From Microvirga sp. TS319 (GTDB taxonomy: Bacteria; Pseudomonadota; Alphaproteobacteria; Rhizobiales; Beijerinckiaceae), in NCBI RefSeq assembly GCF_041276405.1, contig NZ_JBGGGT010000002.1:1773001-1837000 (forward strand): a stretch of DNA of 64,000 nucleotides. The letters are read 5' to 3'. A program made the translations under genes and the position numbers. This document shows, piece after piece, positions 17,810 through 27,509 of the stretch; the first letter of the stretch is position 1; each line of letters begins with the position of its first letter. The notes beneath the pieces are model-generated. The model worked only from the letters and a program-made list of their open reading frames with translations. It was not told the origin of the DNA and searched no databases.

Positions 17810-18994
17810 ATGGCCGGCGGTCTCTTCGCACCCATCAATTCCCTCGTGGCCGATGTCGGCAGCCCCCCGATTCCGGAGGCGCAGAGCTGGACGCGTCGCT
17901 ACGACGGGTCCTACGGGCCTCTGATCAATCTCTCCCAGGCGGTTCCCGGAAATGCGCCGCACGCGAGCTTCCTGGAGCGTCTCGCCTCGGTCGCGGGCGA
18001 GCCCGCGACCTCGCAATATGGACCGATCAACGGGGATCCGGGCCTGAGGCAGGCCTATGCGGAGGAGCTGTCGCGCCTCTACGAGGGGCGCATCGAGGCA
18101 GCCGACACGGCCATCACGGCAGGCTGCAACATGGCCTTCTTCGTCGCCATGATGCTGCTCGCCCGGCGGGGCGACGCGGTGCTTCTGCCGACGCCCTGGT
18201 ACTTCAATCACCAGATGAGCCTGGACATGCTCGGGGTCGAGCCGCGCCCGCTGCCGTGCCGGCCGGAGAACGGCTTCGTTCCGCTCCTGGAGGATGCCGA
18301 GGCGCTCATCGACGAGAAGGTCCGCGCCGTCGTTCTCGTCACGCCGAACAACCCGACCGGGGCCGTTTATCCGGCTCACGTCGTCGAGAGCTTTGCGGAG
18401 CTGTGCGCCAGACGCGGCATTTATCTCGTGATCGACGAGACTTACCGTGACTTCCTGCCTCAGGGCATGAACCGCGCGCATGGGCTCTTCACCGGCGAGG
18501 CTTGGCGCCGGAACGTGATCCAGCTCTATTCCTTCTCGAAATCCTATGCGATTCCGGGGCACCGCATGGGGGCGATCACGGCGGATGCCGCACTCGTCGA
18601 GCAGATCGCCAAGATTCTCGACTGCATCCAGATCTGCGCGCCTCGGGCGGCTCAGGCCGTCTTGCCCTGGGCGATCGACGGATTGCGCGCCTGGCGCGAG
18701 GAAAACCGGGCCGAGATCAACCGGCGTGCACAGGTTTTTCGGGAGGCGCTGGCGCCGCTTCCGGAGTGGCGCATCGAATCGGTGGGCGCCTATTTCGCCT
18801 ATCTGCGGCATCCTTTCGAGGGCGCGAAGGCCCAGGCCGTGGCGGAGAAACTGGCGACCGAGCGGGGCGTTTTATGCCTTCCCGGCAGCTATTTCGGTCC
18901 CGGTCAGGACGGACATCTGCGCATCGCGGTCGCCAATGTGGGCGCCCATGTTCTGGCCACTCTCACGGACCGCCTGAAGGGCCTGGCTCTCTGA
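17810..18994 (+). CDS. Class I/II pyridoxal-phosphate aminotransferase
   Basis: A 394-residue fold-type I enzyme. The PLP lysine is Lys244 in YSFSKSYAIPGHRMG; other hallmarks are TAGCNMAFF, LVTPNNPTGAVYP and the LVIDETYRDF aspartate/tyrosine pair. The phosphate-binding pattern matches AspC/PatA-like enzymes. The substrate cannot be assigned. ATG 17810 gives MAGGLFAPINSL; an upstream ATG at 17714 lies inside a hairpin repeat and is unlikely. It is not clearly in an operon with efp, because the repeat hairpin separates them. Confidence 0.92.
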   Translation: MAGGLFAPINSLVADVGSPPIPEAQSWTRRYDGSYGPLINLSQAVPGNAPHASFLERLASVAGEPATSQYGPINGDPGLRQAYAEELSRLYEGRIEAADTAITAGCNMAFFVAMMLLARRGDAVLLPTPWYFNHQMSLDMLGVEPRPLPCRPENGFVPLLEDAEALIDEKVRAVVLVTPNNPTGAVYPAHVVESFAELCARRGIYLVIDETYRDFLPQGMNRAHGLFTGEAWRRNVIQLYSFSKSYAIPGHRMGAITADAALVEQIAKILDCIQICAPRAAQAVLPWAIDGLRAWREENRAEINRRAQVFREALAPLPEWRIESVGAYFAYLRHPFEGAKAQAVAEKLATERGVLCLPGSYFGPGQDGHLRIAVANVGAHVLATLTDRLKGLAL

Positions 18995-19104
18995 CGCTCC
19001 GGGAAGGGGCGGCCACAATCTGCGTCGCAACCCTTGGCAGATCCAGTCGCCGGTTGTTACTCTAAACGGAACACCGGCGTTCCGCTGGAATGCCCAGGGA
19101 TTTG

Positions 19105-20229
19105 ATGTTGACCGTGAAAGCCGATGCGACGACCGAGGAGAGAGATCGACGCGCGGCCCCATCTGCCGGGGCCGGAAGCGCCTCGGCATGGACATCCGGG
19201 CATTCGGCGACATGGATCCGGCGGGATGTGAGAAGGCGTCCGCCCCGAAGCTATGCTGCGCTCGATCTCGGCACCAACAATTGCCGCCTCCTCATTGCGG
19301 AGCCCGCGCATTTCGGGTTCCGCGTCACGGACGCTTTCTCGCGAATCGTCCGGCTCGGCGAGGGGCTCGGCCTCGGCAACGCCCTGAGCCAGGATGCCAT
19401 CGAGCGGACCATCGAGGCGCTTCGCGTGTGCCGCGACAAGATGGTCGCCAAGGAGGTGATCCGCGCGCGGCTGGTGGCCACGGAGGCCTGCCGCTTCGCC
19501 GAGAACGGTCTCTCGTTCATCGAGCGCGTCCGCAAAGACCTGGAGCTCGATCTCGAGATCGTCGACCGCAAGACGGAGGCCTATCTGGCCGTGACGGGCT
19601 GCGCGGCGCTGGTCGATCCGAAGGCGCAATCGGCGATCATCTTCGATATCGGCGGCGGATCGACGGAAATCGCGTGGCTCGACGGCCAGGCGCCGCATGC
19701 CTTCGCCGATCCCTGCAAGCGCATCCGCGCGTGGGATTCCCTGCCGGTCGGCGTCGTGACCCTCGCCGAGCGTCATGGCGGGGTTGACGTGACGCCCGAG
19801 AGCTTCGAGGGAATGGTCGAGGAGGTCTCCGAGCTCCTCATGGATTTCGCCCTCGTGGCGGCCGAGGCGGGACGGGCCAGGAACTTCCATCTCCTCGGCA
19901 CGTCGGGAACCGTGACCACCGTAGGGGGGATTCACCTGGGTCTCGCCCGTTATGACCGGCGCAAGGTCGATGGGATGTGGATGCGCAACCGCGAGATCTC
20001 GACAGTGATGAACCGCCTGCTGCATTCCAATTTTCAGCAGCGGGCCGACAATCCATGCATCGGCCGGGAGAGGGCCGATCTGGTCCTGGCCGGCTGCGCC
20101 ATTCTCGAGGCGATCCGCCGGGCCTTCCCTTCGGATCGCCTGCGCATCGCGGACCGGGGCTTACGCGAAGGAATTCTGATGAAGATGATGAGAGAGGACA
20201 GCGTATGGCGGGAGGGAGGCCGACGGTGA
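19105..20229 (+). CDS. ppx: Ppx/GppA family exopolyphosphatase/pppGpp phosphatase
   Basis: Hydrolyses terminal phosphate from polyphosphate and/or pppGpp. The 374-residue protein has the ASKHA phosphate loops [15 protein letters not shown] and [16 protein letters not shown], plus [11 protein letters not shown]. It lacks the C-terminal HD-like domain of longer Ppx proteins. About 45 residues of polar, poorly conserved leader precede the domain. ATG 19105 has AGGGA upstream; ATG 19090 in frame is an alternative. It overlaps rlmE, a pairing typical of Hyphomicrobiales. Confidence 0.9.
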   Translation: MLTVKADATTEERDRRAAPSAGAGSASAWTSGHSATWIRRDVRRRPPRSYAALDLGTNNCRLLIAEPAHFGFRVTDAFSRIVRLGEGLGLGNALSQDAIERTIEALRVCRDKMVAKEVIRARLVATEACRFAENGLSFIERVRKDLELDLEIVDRKTEAYLAVTGCAALVDPKAQSAIIFDIGGGSTEIAWLDGQAPHAFADPCKRIRAWDSLPVGVVTLAERHGGVDVTPESFEGMVEEVSELLMDFALVAAEAGRARNFHLLGTSGTVTTVGGIHLGLARYDRRKVDGMWMRNREISTVMNRLLHSNFQQRADNPCIGRERADLVLAGCAILEAIRRAFPSDRLRIADRGLREGILMKMMREDSVWREGGRR

Positions 20230-20918
20230 GCACCAAGTCCGGCTCGGGTGTCCGCAACCTGAAGCAGCGCGTGAAGACGGCGAACAAGCGCTCCCTCTCC
20301 TCGCAGAAATGGCTCGAGCGCCAGCTCAACGATCCCTATGTCGCCCGCGCGAAGCGCGAGGGCTACCGCTCGCGCGCGGCCTTCAAGCTTTTGGAGATCG
20401 ACGAGAAATATCACATTCTCAAGCCTGGCCAGCGCGTCGTGGATCTTGGCGCTGCGCCCGGCGGCTGGTCCCAGATCGCGGCCAAGACGGCGGGGCCGAA
20501 AGGCAAGGTCGTCGGCATCGACCTTCTGCCCATCGACCCCATGGCGGGGGTGGAGTTCATCCAGCTCGACTTCCTGGACGAGAGCGCCCCGGGCAAGCTC
20601 ATCGAGCTGCTGGGCGGCCCCGCCGACGTCGTGATGTCCGACATGGCCGCCAACACCACCGGCCACAAGAAGACCGACCATCTGCGCATCATCGGGCTCG
20701 CGGAGGCCGCGATCTACTTCGCCCGTGAGATTCTGGCTCCCGGGGGCGCGTTTCTCGCCAAGGTGTTCCAGGGCGGCACGGAAAACCAGCTCCTGACGGA
20801 TCTCAAGCGCGACTTCGCCGTGGTTCGCCACGTGAAGCCTGCGGCCAGCCGGGCGGATTCGGCGGAACTCTATGTGCTGGCGACCGGTTTTCGGGGTGCG
20901 ACGGAACGGACCTCATAA
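20205..20918 (+). CDS. rlmE: 23S rRNA 2'-O-ribose U2552 methyltransferase RlmE (FtsJ)
   Basis: SAM-dependent methyltransferase acting on the A-loop of 23S rRNA. The 237 residues hold the substrate-side [14 protein letters not shown] lysine, the SAM motif [13 protein letters not shown], the VMSDMAAN aspartate, and FLAKVFQGG lysine, which together give the K-D-K-E tetrad. The basic N-terminal 35 residues fit RNA binding. ATG 20205 has GAGAGGA upstream and overlaps ppx by 25 bases. GTG 20226, with GGAGG 6 bases upstream and a 4-base GTGA overlap, is equally plausible. Confidence 0.96.
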   Translation: MAGGRPTVSTKSGSGVRNLKQRVKTANKRSLSSQKWLERQLNDPYVARAKREGYRSRAAFKLLEIDEKYHILKPGQRVVDLGAAPGGWSQIAAKTAGPKGKVVGIDLLPIDPMAGVEFIQLDFLDESAPGKLIELLGGPADVVMSDMAANTTGHKKTDHLRIIGLAEAAIYFAREILAPGGAFLAKVFQGGTENQLLTDLKRDFAVVRHVKPAASRADSAELYVLATGFRGATERTS

Positions 20919-20919
20919 G

Positions 20920-20940
20920 GGCCACGCGCAGGGCGTGGCC
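20920..20940 (+). terminator. Hairpin between rlmE and the aldose dehydrogenase gene
   Basis: GGCCACGC pairs with GCGTGGCC around a short loop immediately after the rlmE stop. The downstream sequence (GTTGCTCC) is only weakly U-rich, so termination is uncertain. Confidence 0.4.
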
Positions 20941-20965
20941 GTTGCTCCATGGAAAGACCACGCCC

Positions 20966-21901
20966 ATGACCACGCACAAGATCGGCATCATCGGCCTCGG
21001 CAAGATCGCGCAGGACCAGCACCTGCCGGCCATCCGGGCCAATCCGAATTTCGAGCTTCTGGCGGTTTCGAGCACGCGTGGGCTGACCGATCATGACGCC
21101 CAATATACCTTCCGGGACTACCGCGACCTTCTGGGCCTCAAGGACGTGGAGGCGGTTTCGATCTGCACCCCGCCGCAGGTGCGCCACCAGATCGCTCGCG
21201 AGGCGCTCCTGGCCGGCAAGAGCGTGCTCCTGGAAAAGCCGCCCGCCGCCACTCTGAGCGAGCTGGAGGACCTGCGGCATCTGGGCGAGAAGCAGGGCAA
21301 GACCGTCTTCACCACCTGGCACGCCCAATACAACAAGGCGGTTGGGGAGGCCAAGAAGGCGCTCGCCGGCTGGTCCATCAAGCGCCTCCAGGTCACCTGG
21401 AAGGAAGACGTGCGCCATTGGCATCCGGGCCAGCAATGGATCTGGGAGGCTGGCGGCTTCGGCGTGTTCGATCCCGGCATCAACGCCCTCTCCATCGTGA
21501 CCCGCATCATGCCCGAGCCGGTCTTCATCAAAACGGCCGATCTGGAATTCCCGGCCAACAAGGACGCGCCGATCGCCGCCACGCTGCAGCTTCAGACGGG
21601 CCACGCGGACGGCGACCTCCAGGCGGTCTTCGATTGGCGTCAGACCGGTCCGCAGACCTGGGACATCGAAGTCGAAACGGAAGCGGGCTTTGCCCTCAAG
21701 CTCTCGCATGGCGGCAGCTGCCTGGAAATCGACGGCCGGCTCGTGGTGCAGGAGGAGCCTGCCGAGTACCAGGGCATCTATCGGCGCTTCGATGCGCTTC
21801 TCACCCTCGGCCGCTCCGAGGTCGACGACGCCCCATTCCGCCTGGTGGCGGACGCTTTCATGATCGGCAGACGCGTGCAGGTCGAAGCGTTCGAGGATTA
21901 A
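20966..21901 (+). CDS. Gfo/Idh/MocA oxidoreductase, L-arabinose/D-galactose 1-dehydrogenase-like
   Basis: A 311-residue NAD(P)-dependent dehydrogenase. The Rossmann motif is IGIIGLGKIAQDQHLPAI, the catalytic EKP lysine is in VLLEKPPAATLSE, and the C-terminal domain has the stretch WKEDVRHWHPGQQWIWEAG followed by FGVFDPGINALS. These last motifs match from memory the Azospirillum brasilense L-arabinose 1-dehydrogenase and bacterial D-galactose 1-dehydrogenases, which start non-phosphorylating pentose/galactose oxidation. The other pathway genes (lactonase, dehydratase) are not adjacent. ATG 20966 follows a hairpin after rlmE. Confidence 0.88.
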   Translation: MTTHKIGIIGLGKIAQDQHLPAIRANPNFELLAVSSTRGLTDHDAQYTFRDYRDLLGLKDVEAVSICTPPQVRHQIAREALLAGKSVLLEKPPAATLSELEDLRHLGEKQGKTVFTTWHAQYNKAVGEAKKALAGWSIKRLQVTWKEDVRHWHPGQQWIWEAGGFGVFDPGINALSIVTRIMPEPVFIKTADLEFPANKDAPIAATLQLQTGHADGDLQAVFDWRQTGPQTWDIEVETEAGFALKLSHGGSCLEIDGRLVVQEEPAEYQGIYRRFDALLTLGRSEVDDAPFRLVADAFMIGRRVQVEAFED

Positions 21902-22043
21902 TGAGGCCTGCCGCGGAACCGATTCAGCTGTTCAGGCATGATTGTAACGAGCGCAGCCCGATCGGGCAGGAAGCGTCCGCTTGATCGCGACGCGATGGGC
22001 TCCTGCCGGATCGGGCGCGCACGAGCGTGCGGGAGGTTTGATC

Positions 22044-22505
22044 ATGCAACGGCACTTGATTTTCTCTGCGATTCTGGCCGGTACCGCCGGATGTGTCATG
22101 GCTTATTCGGCCCCGGCTTCTGCCCTGACGATGAAGGAGTGCAGCGCCAAGTATAAGGCCGCCCAGACGGCCGGAACCCTCGGAGCGATGAAGTGGAACG
22201 ATTTCCGCAAGGCGCAGTGCGGAGAGACGGCGGCGCCGGCGACAACCGGGGCTGTTACCCCTCCGCCCCAGGCAAAGCCGTCCACGGCGCAACCCACCGC
22301 TCCGGCAGTGCGCGGCAATGTGGTCTTCCCGACGTCGGTTTCATCAAAATACTCGACTGAATCGGCCGGGAAAGCCCGGATGCATACCTGCCTCGATCAA
22401 TATAAGGCCAATCAGGCCTCCGGTGGGACAAGCAATGGCGGCTTGAAGTGGATCGAGAAGGGCGGCGGCTACTATTCGCAATGCAACACCCATCTGAAAG
22501 GCTAG
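22044..22505 (+). CDS. Secreted small protein with two Cys-x-Tyr-Lys repeats
   Basis: A 153-residue protein with a Sec signal peptide (about residues 1-28, ending near ASALT) and a GGGAGG ribosome binding site 7 bases before ATG 22044. The mature part has two related modules joined by a Pro/Ala/Thr linker. The first is CSAKYKAAQTAGTLGAMKW ending FRKAQC. The second is CLDQYKANQASGG...GLKW ending YYSQC. Each has Cys at both ends, a YKA-Q motif and a K-W pair, so each may form one disulfide. Similar single modules are common in uncharacterised Hyphomicrobiales periplasmic proteins. Its TAG stop is the start of a palindromic element. Confidence 0.8.
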   Translation: MQRHLIFSAILAGTAGCVMAYSAPASALTMKECSAKYKAAQTAGTLGAMKWNDFRKAQCGETAAPATTGAVTPPPQAKPSTAQPTAPAVRGNVVFPTSVSSKYSTESAGKARMHTCLDQYKANQASGGTSNGGLKWIEKGGGYYSQCNTHLKG

Positions 22506-22638
22506 AGCATCGGACGTGAAAAGTGGATCCCACTCTTGGGATCGATCCGATGCTCCCTTCTTAGATCAGCGCATCATTTGAGCGGACCCGAAGGGCCACT
22601 TTTTGCTGGCGCGGCCCGCTGGGTCCGCACGATGCGCT
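22503..22638. repeat. Palindromic extragenic element, copy 4
   Basis: Starts TAGAGCATCGGACGTGAAAAG (TAG is the stop of the preceding gene) and has the ATCCGATGCTC counter-arm. It then has a second unit, AGCGCATCAT, with the GGACCCGAAGGGCC block and a GGTCCGCACGATGCGCTGA end. It is very close in order to copy 3. Confidence 0.8.
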
Positions 22639-22658
22639 GAGGGGCGTTGTTCGATCGC

Positions 22659-22700
22659 TCGTCATTCCGGACGCCGCTGCGCAGCTCCGGAACGACGAGC
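22659..22700. repeat. Short inverted repeat, CGTCATTCCGGA type
   Basis: CTCGTCATTCCGGA...GCGCAGC...TCCGGAACGACGAG is a dispersed-repeat hairpin with GC-rich arms just before the end of the dienelactone hydrolase gene. It belongs loosely with the GTCATCCC/GTCATGCC elements elsewhere in the window. Confidence 0.6.
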
Positions 22701-22706
22701 GAGGTC

Positions 22707-23564
22707 TCAAGCCAGATGCTTCTTCAGGAACTCAACCGTCCGGCTCCAGGCGAGACCGGCGGCTTCCTTGTCGTAGCGGGCCGCGTTGGTGTCGTTGTTG
22801 AAGGCGTGGTTGGCGCCCTCGTAGACATAGATCTCGTAGGTCTTGCCCGCCTGCTTGAGCGCCGCTTCGTAGGCCGGGATGCCTGCGTTGATGCGCTCGT
22901 CGAGGCCGCCGTAGTGGAGCATGAGGGCGGCCCGGATCTTCGGCACGTCCTCGGCCTTCGGCTGCCCGCCATAATAGGCGACGCCCGCGTTCAGATCGGG
23001 TTCGTTGACGGCGAGCGTGTTGACCGCCCCGCCGCCCCAGCAGAAGCCGACGGCCCCGACCTTGCCGTTCCCGTCGGGAAGGCCCTTCAGATAGGCGACG
23101 GCCGCCTTGCCGCAGGCGATCACGTCCGGCGCCTTGAGCTGGCCGATCATCTCCCGGCCCTTGTCCTCGTCCTCGGGCGTGCCGCCCATCGGGGAGAGAT
23201 AGTCGAGGCCGAGCGCGATGAAGCCCTCGGCCGCGATGCGGCGGGTCACGTCCTTGATATGCGGGTTGAGGCCGCGGTTCTCATGGATGACGAGGACCGT
23301 CGGTAGCTTCCCGCTGTCGTCCTTCGGCTTCACGAGATAGCCCTTGAGCCCCTGAGGGCCGGGAATGTCGACCATGGCGGCCGCGATCCGCGGATCGTTT
23401 TCCTGGGCCGTCTGCGCCATGGCGTAGTCGTTCTGCAGGAACGGCAGCAGGGCCGTTGCCGCGGCGGAGCTGCCGGCGAGCGCCGCCAGCCTGTCGAGGA
23501 AGGAGCGGCGGTTCATGCCGCCATGGGTGAAGTCGTCGTAAAGGTCGATGATGCGCTGATCCAT
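22707..23564 (-). CDS. Dienelactone hydrolase family protein with Tat-like leader
   Basis: A 285-residue alpha/beta hydrolase. The nucleophile is Cys175 in VGFCWGGG, the Cys/Asp/His triad pattern of dienelactone hydrolases, with the C-terminal histidine in EGANHAFNND. Residues 17-50 (MNRRSFLDRLAALAGSSAAA then ALLPFL) form a twin-arginine-like leader 16 residues inside the start, as in the YghX-type subfamily. The start has a strong AGGAGG site 6 bases before the ATG. The natural substrate is unknown. It is transcribed in the same direction as the MFS exporter, 56 bases downstream of it. Confidence 0.92.
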   Translation of the reverse strand: MDQRIIDLYDDFTHGGMNRRSFLDRLAALAGSSAAATALLPFLQNDYAMAQTAQENDPRIAAAMVDIPGPQGLKGYLVKPKDDSGKLPTVLVIHENRGLNPHIKDVTRRIAAEGFIALGLDYLSPMGGTPEDEDKGREMIGQLKAPDVIACGKAAVAYLKGLPDGNGKVGAVGFCWGGGAVNTLAVNEPDLNAGVAYYGGQPKAEDVPKIRAALMLHYGGLDERINAGIPAYEAALKQAGKTYEIYVYEGANHAFNNDTNAARYDKEAAGLAWSRTVEFLKKHLA

Positions 23565-23620
23565 GAAGGCCTCCTGGAGAGGCCCTCTGGTCTCCCCGGG
23601 AAGGATGGTAGCGTTGAACC

Positions 23621-25081
23621 CTAGCGGCGTTCCACCTCCTCACCGAGATTTGTAGTGCCGTCGCCGAGGCCCGTGGCCGCGGGCTTCCGTTCGACGGCGC
23701 GGTGACCCGACATTTCCGCGCCCGCCGTGGGTTCGAGGCGGGCGAAGGCGAAGCCCGCGACGGCGGAGACCGCCGCCACGGCCCAGAAGGCTGGGCCGAA
23801 ATCCTCCGCCGCGATGGCCGCCCTGCCGTGCATGTGGGCCACGGCCTCGACCACGAAGGCGCCGAAGGCGACGCCCATGCTCAGCGCCACCTGCTGGGCC
23901 GCGCTCGACAGGCTCGTCGCATAGCTCATGTCGCGCTTCGACACTTCCGCGAAGGCGATGGCGTTCAGGCTCGTGAACTGGAGCGAGCGGAAACAGCCGC
24001 CGACCAGCAGGATGATCATGATCAGCCAATGGGGCGTCGAGGGCGTGAAGAACCCGTTGAAAGCCACGAAGGCCGCCCCGATGAACGCGTTGATCGTCAG
24101 GACGCGGTGGAAGCCGAAACGCTCGAGGATGCGCTTGGCCATGGTCTTCATGAACAATGCGCCCACGGCCGCCACGAAGGTGAGCGATCCCGACGCGACG
24201 GGGCTCAGGCCGAACCCGACCTGGAGCATCAGCGGAAGAAGGAAGGGAATCGCCCCGATGCCGACCCGGAACAGCGATCCGCCCACGATGCTGATGCGGA
24301 AGGTCGGCACTTTGAGAAGATCGAGCCGCAGAACCGGATGCGGCGTCCGCTTCGCGTGCCGGACGTAGAGCGCGACACACAGGATACCGCCGACCACGCA
24401 GCCGAGCGACACCTCCTCGGGGATGAGATGGCGTCCGCCGGAAGCCAGCCCCAGCATCAGAAGGGCAAGGCCGCTGCCGGAGAGCAGGAAGCCCACGACG
24501 TCGAGGGGCGGCGTGTCCTCCTCGCGGATGTTCGGCACGAACATCGTGCCGAGGATGATGCCGATGATGCCGATCGGGATGTTGATGAAGAAGATCCACC
24601 GCCAGTGGAAATAGGTGGTGATGAAGCCCCCGAGAGGCGGGCCGACCACCGGGCCGATGAGGGCCGGGATGGTCAGAAGCGCCATGGCCTGCACCACCTC
24701 GTTGCGGGGTACGCTGCGCAGGATCACGAGGCGCCCGACCGGCACCATCATCGCCCCGCCCATGCCCTGCACGAAGCGGGCGATGACGAAGCCTTCGAGC
24801 GAGTGGGCGCCGGCGCTGGCGAGCGAGCCTGCCATGAACACGCCGATGGCGGCTGTGAAAATGGTCCGCGCGCCGTACTTGTCGGCCATCCAGCCGGAAA
24901 TCGGGATGAAGATGGCAAGGCTCACCAGGTAGGAGGTGAGGGCGAGCTTCAGGGCGATCGGATCGGTGCCCAGGTCCAGGGCGATCATCGGGAGTGAGGT
25001 GGAAATCACCGTGGAGTCCATGTTTTCCATGAACAGGGCGGTGGCGATGATCAGGGGGAGAAGACGGACCTTGCGCAGCAT
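23621..25081 (-). CDS. DHA2-family MFS drug/proton antiporter
   Basis: A 486-residue membrane protein with 12-14 hydrophobic helices. It has the N-terminal motif MENMDSTVISTSLPMIALDL of DHA2 transporters, motif A (GWMADKYGARTIF), and motif C (LIGPVVGPPLGGFI). The last 45 residues are polar. The closest named relatives by pattern are HsrA/MdtD-type exporters. The substrate is unknown. No membrane-fusion partner or regulator is adjacent, so tripartite export is not suggested. Confidence 0.92.
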   Translation of the reverse strand: MLRKVRLLPLIIATALFMENMDSTVISTSLPMIALDLGTDPIALKLALTSYLVSLAIFIPISGWMADKYGARTIFTAAIGVFMAGSLASAGAHSLEGFVIARFVQGMGGAMMVPVGRLVILRSVPRNEVVQAMALLTIPALIGPVVGPPLGGFITTYFHWRWIFFINIPIGIIGIILGTMFVPNIREEDTPPLDVVGFLLSGSGLALLMLGLASGGRHLIPEEVSLGCVVGGILCVALYVRHAKRTPHPVLRLDLLKVPTFRISIVGGSLFRVGIGAIPFLLPLMLQVGFGLSPVASGSLTFVAAVGALFMKTMAKRILERFGFHRVLTINAFIGAAFVAFNGFFTPSTPHWLIMIILLVGGCFRSLQFTSLNAIAFAEVSKRDMSYATSLSSAAQQVALSMGVAFGAFVVEAVAHMHGRAAIAAEDFGPAFWAVAAVSAVAGFAFARLEPTAGAEMSGHRAVERKPAATGLGDGTTNLGEEVERR

Positions 25082-25246
25082 GACCGGAGGGACTTAGCGC
25101 CCTTAGGAAATCTTGGAAAGCCGTTTCCTGCACGGCAGATCTTCTGAGAATGCGTCCCTCGCCCCTTTGCGAAAGCGAAACACCGTGCTACGGACCCTTG
25201 CCAACTCGTCAAAGCGTTTTCGCTTCATCCGCCCTGCATTTTTTAG

Positions 25247-26749
<1,503 letters not shown>

Positions 26750-26770
26750 GGGTCACCCGAGTCCTCGCCC

Positions 26771-27202
26771 ATGAGCATCACCGCCGTCCTCCTGCCCGTC
26801 TTCGTCCAGGTCGGGCTCACCTTCGTGCTGCTTCTCCGGTTGGGGAGTTCACGCGTCGCGTCTCTCCGGACAGGAGCTGTGAAGACGGCGGACATCGCCC
26901 TGGGCGAGCGGAACTGGCCCAAGCGCGTCCTGCAGATCCAGAATGCATATCACAACCAGTTCGAGCTGCCGGTGCTGTTCTACGCCCTGGTGATCCTCGG
27001 GCTGGTCACCCGCAAGGCGGACATGCTCTTCGTGGTCATGTCCTGGATGTTCGTGGCGAGCCGCCTCGTCCACGCCTTCATCCACACGACGTCCAACACG
27101 GTACTGTGGCGCTTTCAGGCCTTTGTGGTCGGCGTAATGATCCTGGCCGCCATGTGGATCGTCTTCGGCCTCAGGGTCTTCTTCGCGGAGGCGGGCCTTT
27201 GA
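26771..27202 (+). CDS. MAPEG family membrane protein
   Basis: A 143-residue protein with four predicted transmembrane helices and the MAPEG arrangement: N-terminal helix, a loop with RNWPKRVLQIQNAYHNQFELPVLFY split over helix 2, then ASRLVHAFIHTTSNTVLWR. MAPEG proteins include glutathione transferases and eicosanoid enzymes; bacterial members are mostly uncharacterised. It lies 21 bases after guaB, probably cotranscribed. Confidence 0.85.
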   Translation: MSITAVLLPVFVQVGLTFVLLLRLGSSRVASLRTGAVKTADIALGERNWPKRVLQIQNAYHNQFELPVLFYALVILGLVTRKADMLFVVMSWMFVASRLVHAFIHTTSNTVLWRFQAFVVGVMILAAMWIVFGLRVFFAEAGL

Positions 27203-27236
27203 AAAAGGCGGGACAGGCGATTACGTCCGTCCCGCA
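27202..27236 (-). terminator. Intrinsic terminator of the small lipoprotein gene
   Basis: On the minus strand GCGGGAC pairs with GTCCCGC at 27208-27235, followed by CTTTTTC. It lies 10 bases after the lipoprotein stop codon and overlaps the 3' end of the convergent MAPEG gene. Confidence 0.75.
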
Positions 27237-27245
27237 CTTGCTGTC

Positions 27246-27389
27246 TCAGTAGCGCTTGCCGCTTTCAAGCTGGGTCTTCGCATCCGTCAGCTTGCGCGGC
27301 GGCGGGATCAGATCGACGGCCGGAGCCGTGGCACAGGCGGCGATCGCCAGCGTCAGGCCGAGGGCCACGAGGCGAGGAAGAAACGACAT
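27246..27389 (-). CDS. Small lipoprotein
   Basis: A 47-residue protein, MSFLPRLVALGLTLAIAACATAP onward in two parts, with a type II signal peptide. The lipobox IAAC puts the lipidated cysteine at residue 19, leaving only about 29 mature residues. The mature part is charged (PPPRKLTDAK). Ala at mature position 2 rather than Asp favours outer membrane sorting. The start ATG 27389 has no strong ribosome binding site, but the signal peptide and the terminator just downstream support it. Function unknown. Confidence 0.7.
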   Translation of the reverse strand: MSFLPRLVALGLTLAIAACATAPAVDLIPPPRKLTDAKTQLESGKRY

Positions 27390-27509
27390 TTCGGAATGCT
27401 CAAGGCGAATCGTGCGGAATGCACGCAGCCCTTGAATCCATTTCTGAGCGTGTTGGAATATAGGAAATAACATGTCGCTTTCGCGGCCAAGCTTAAGTGT
27501 GCTTTTTCG

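Noticed and set aside
17087..18811. 574-codon minus-strand frame over efp and the aminotransferase
   Set aside because: Antisense to two well-supported genes; no recognisable motif.
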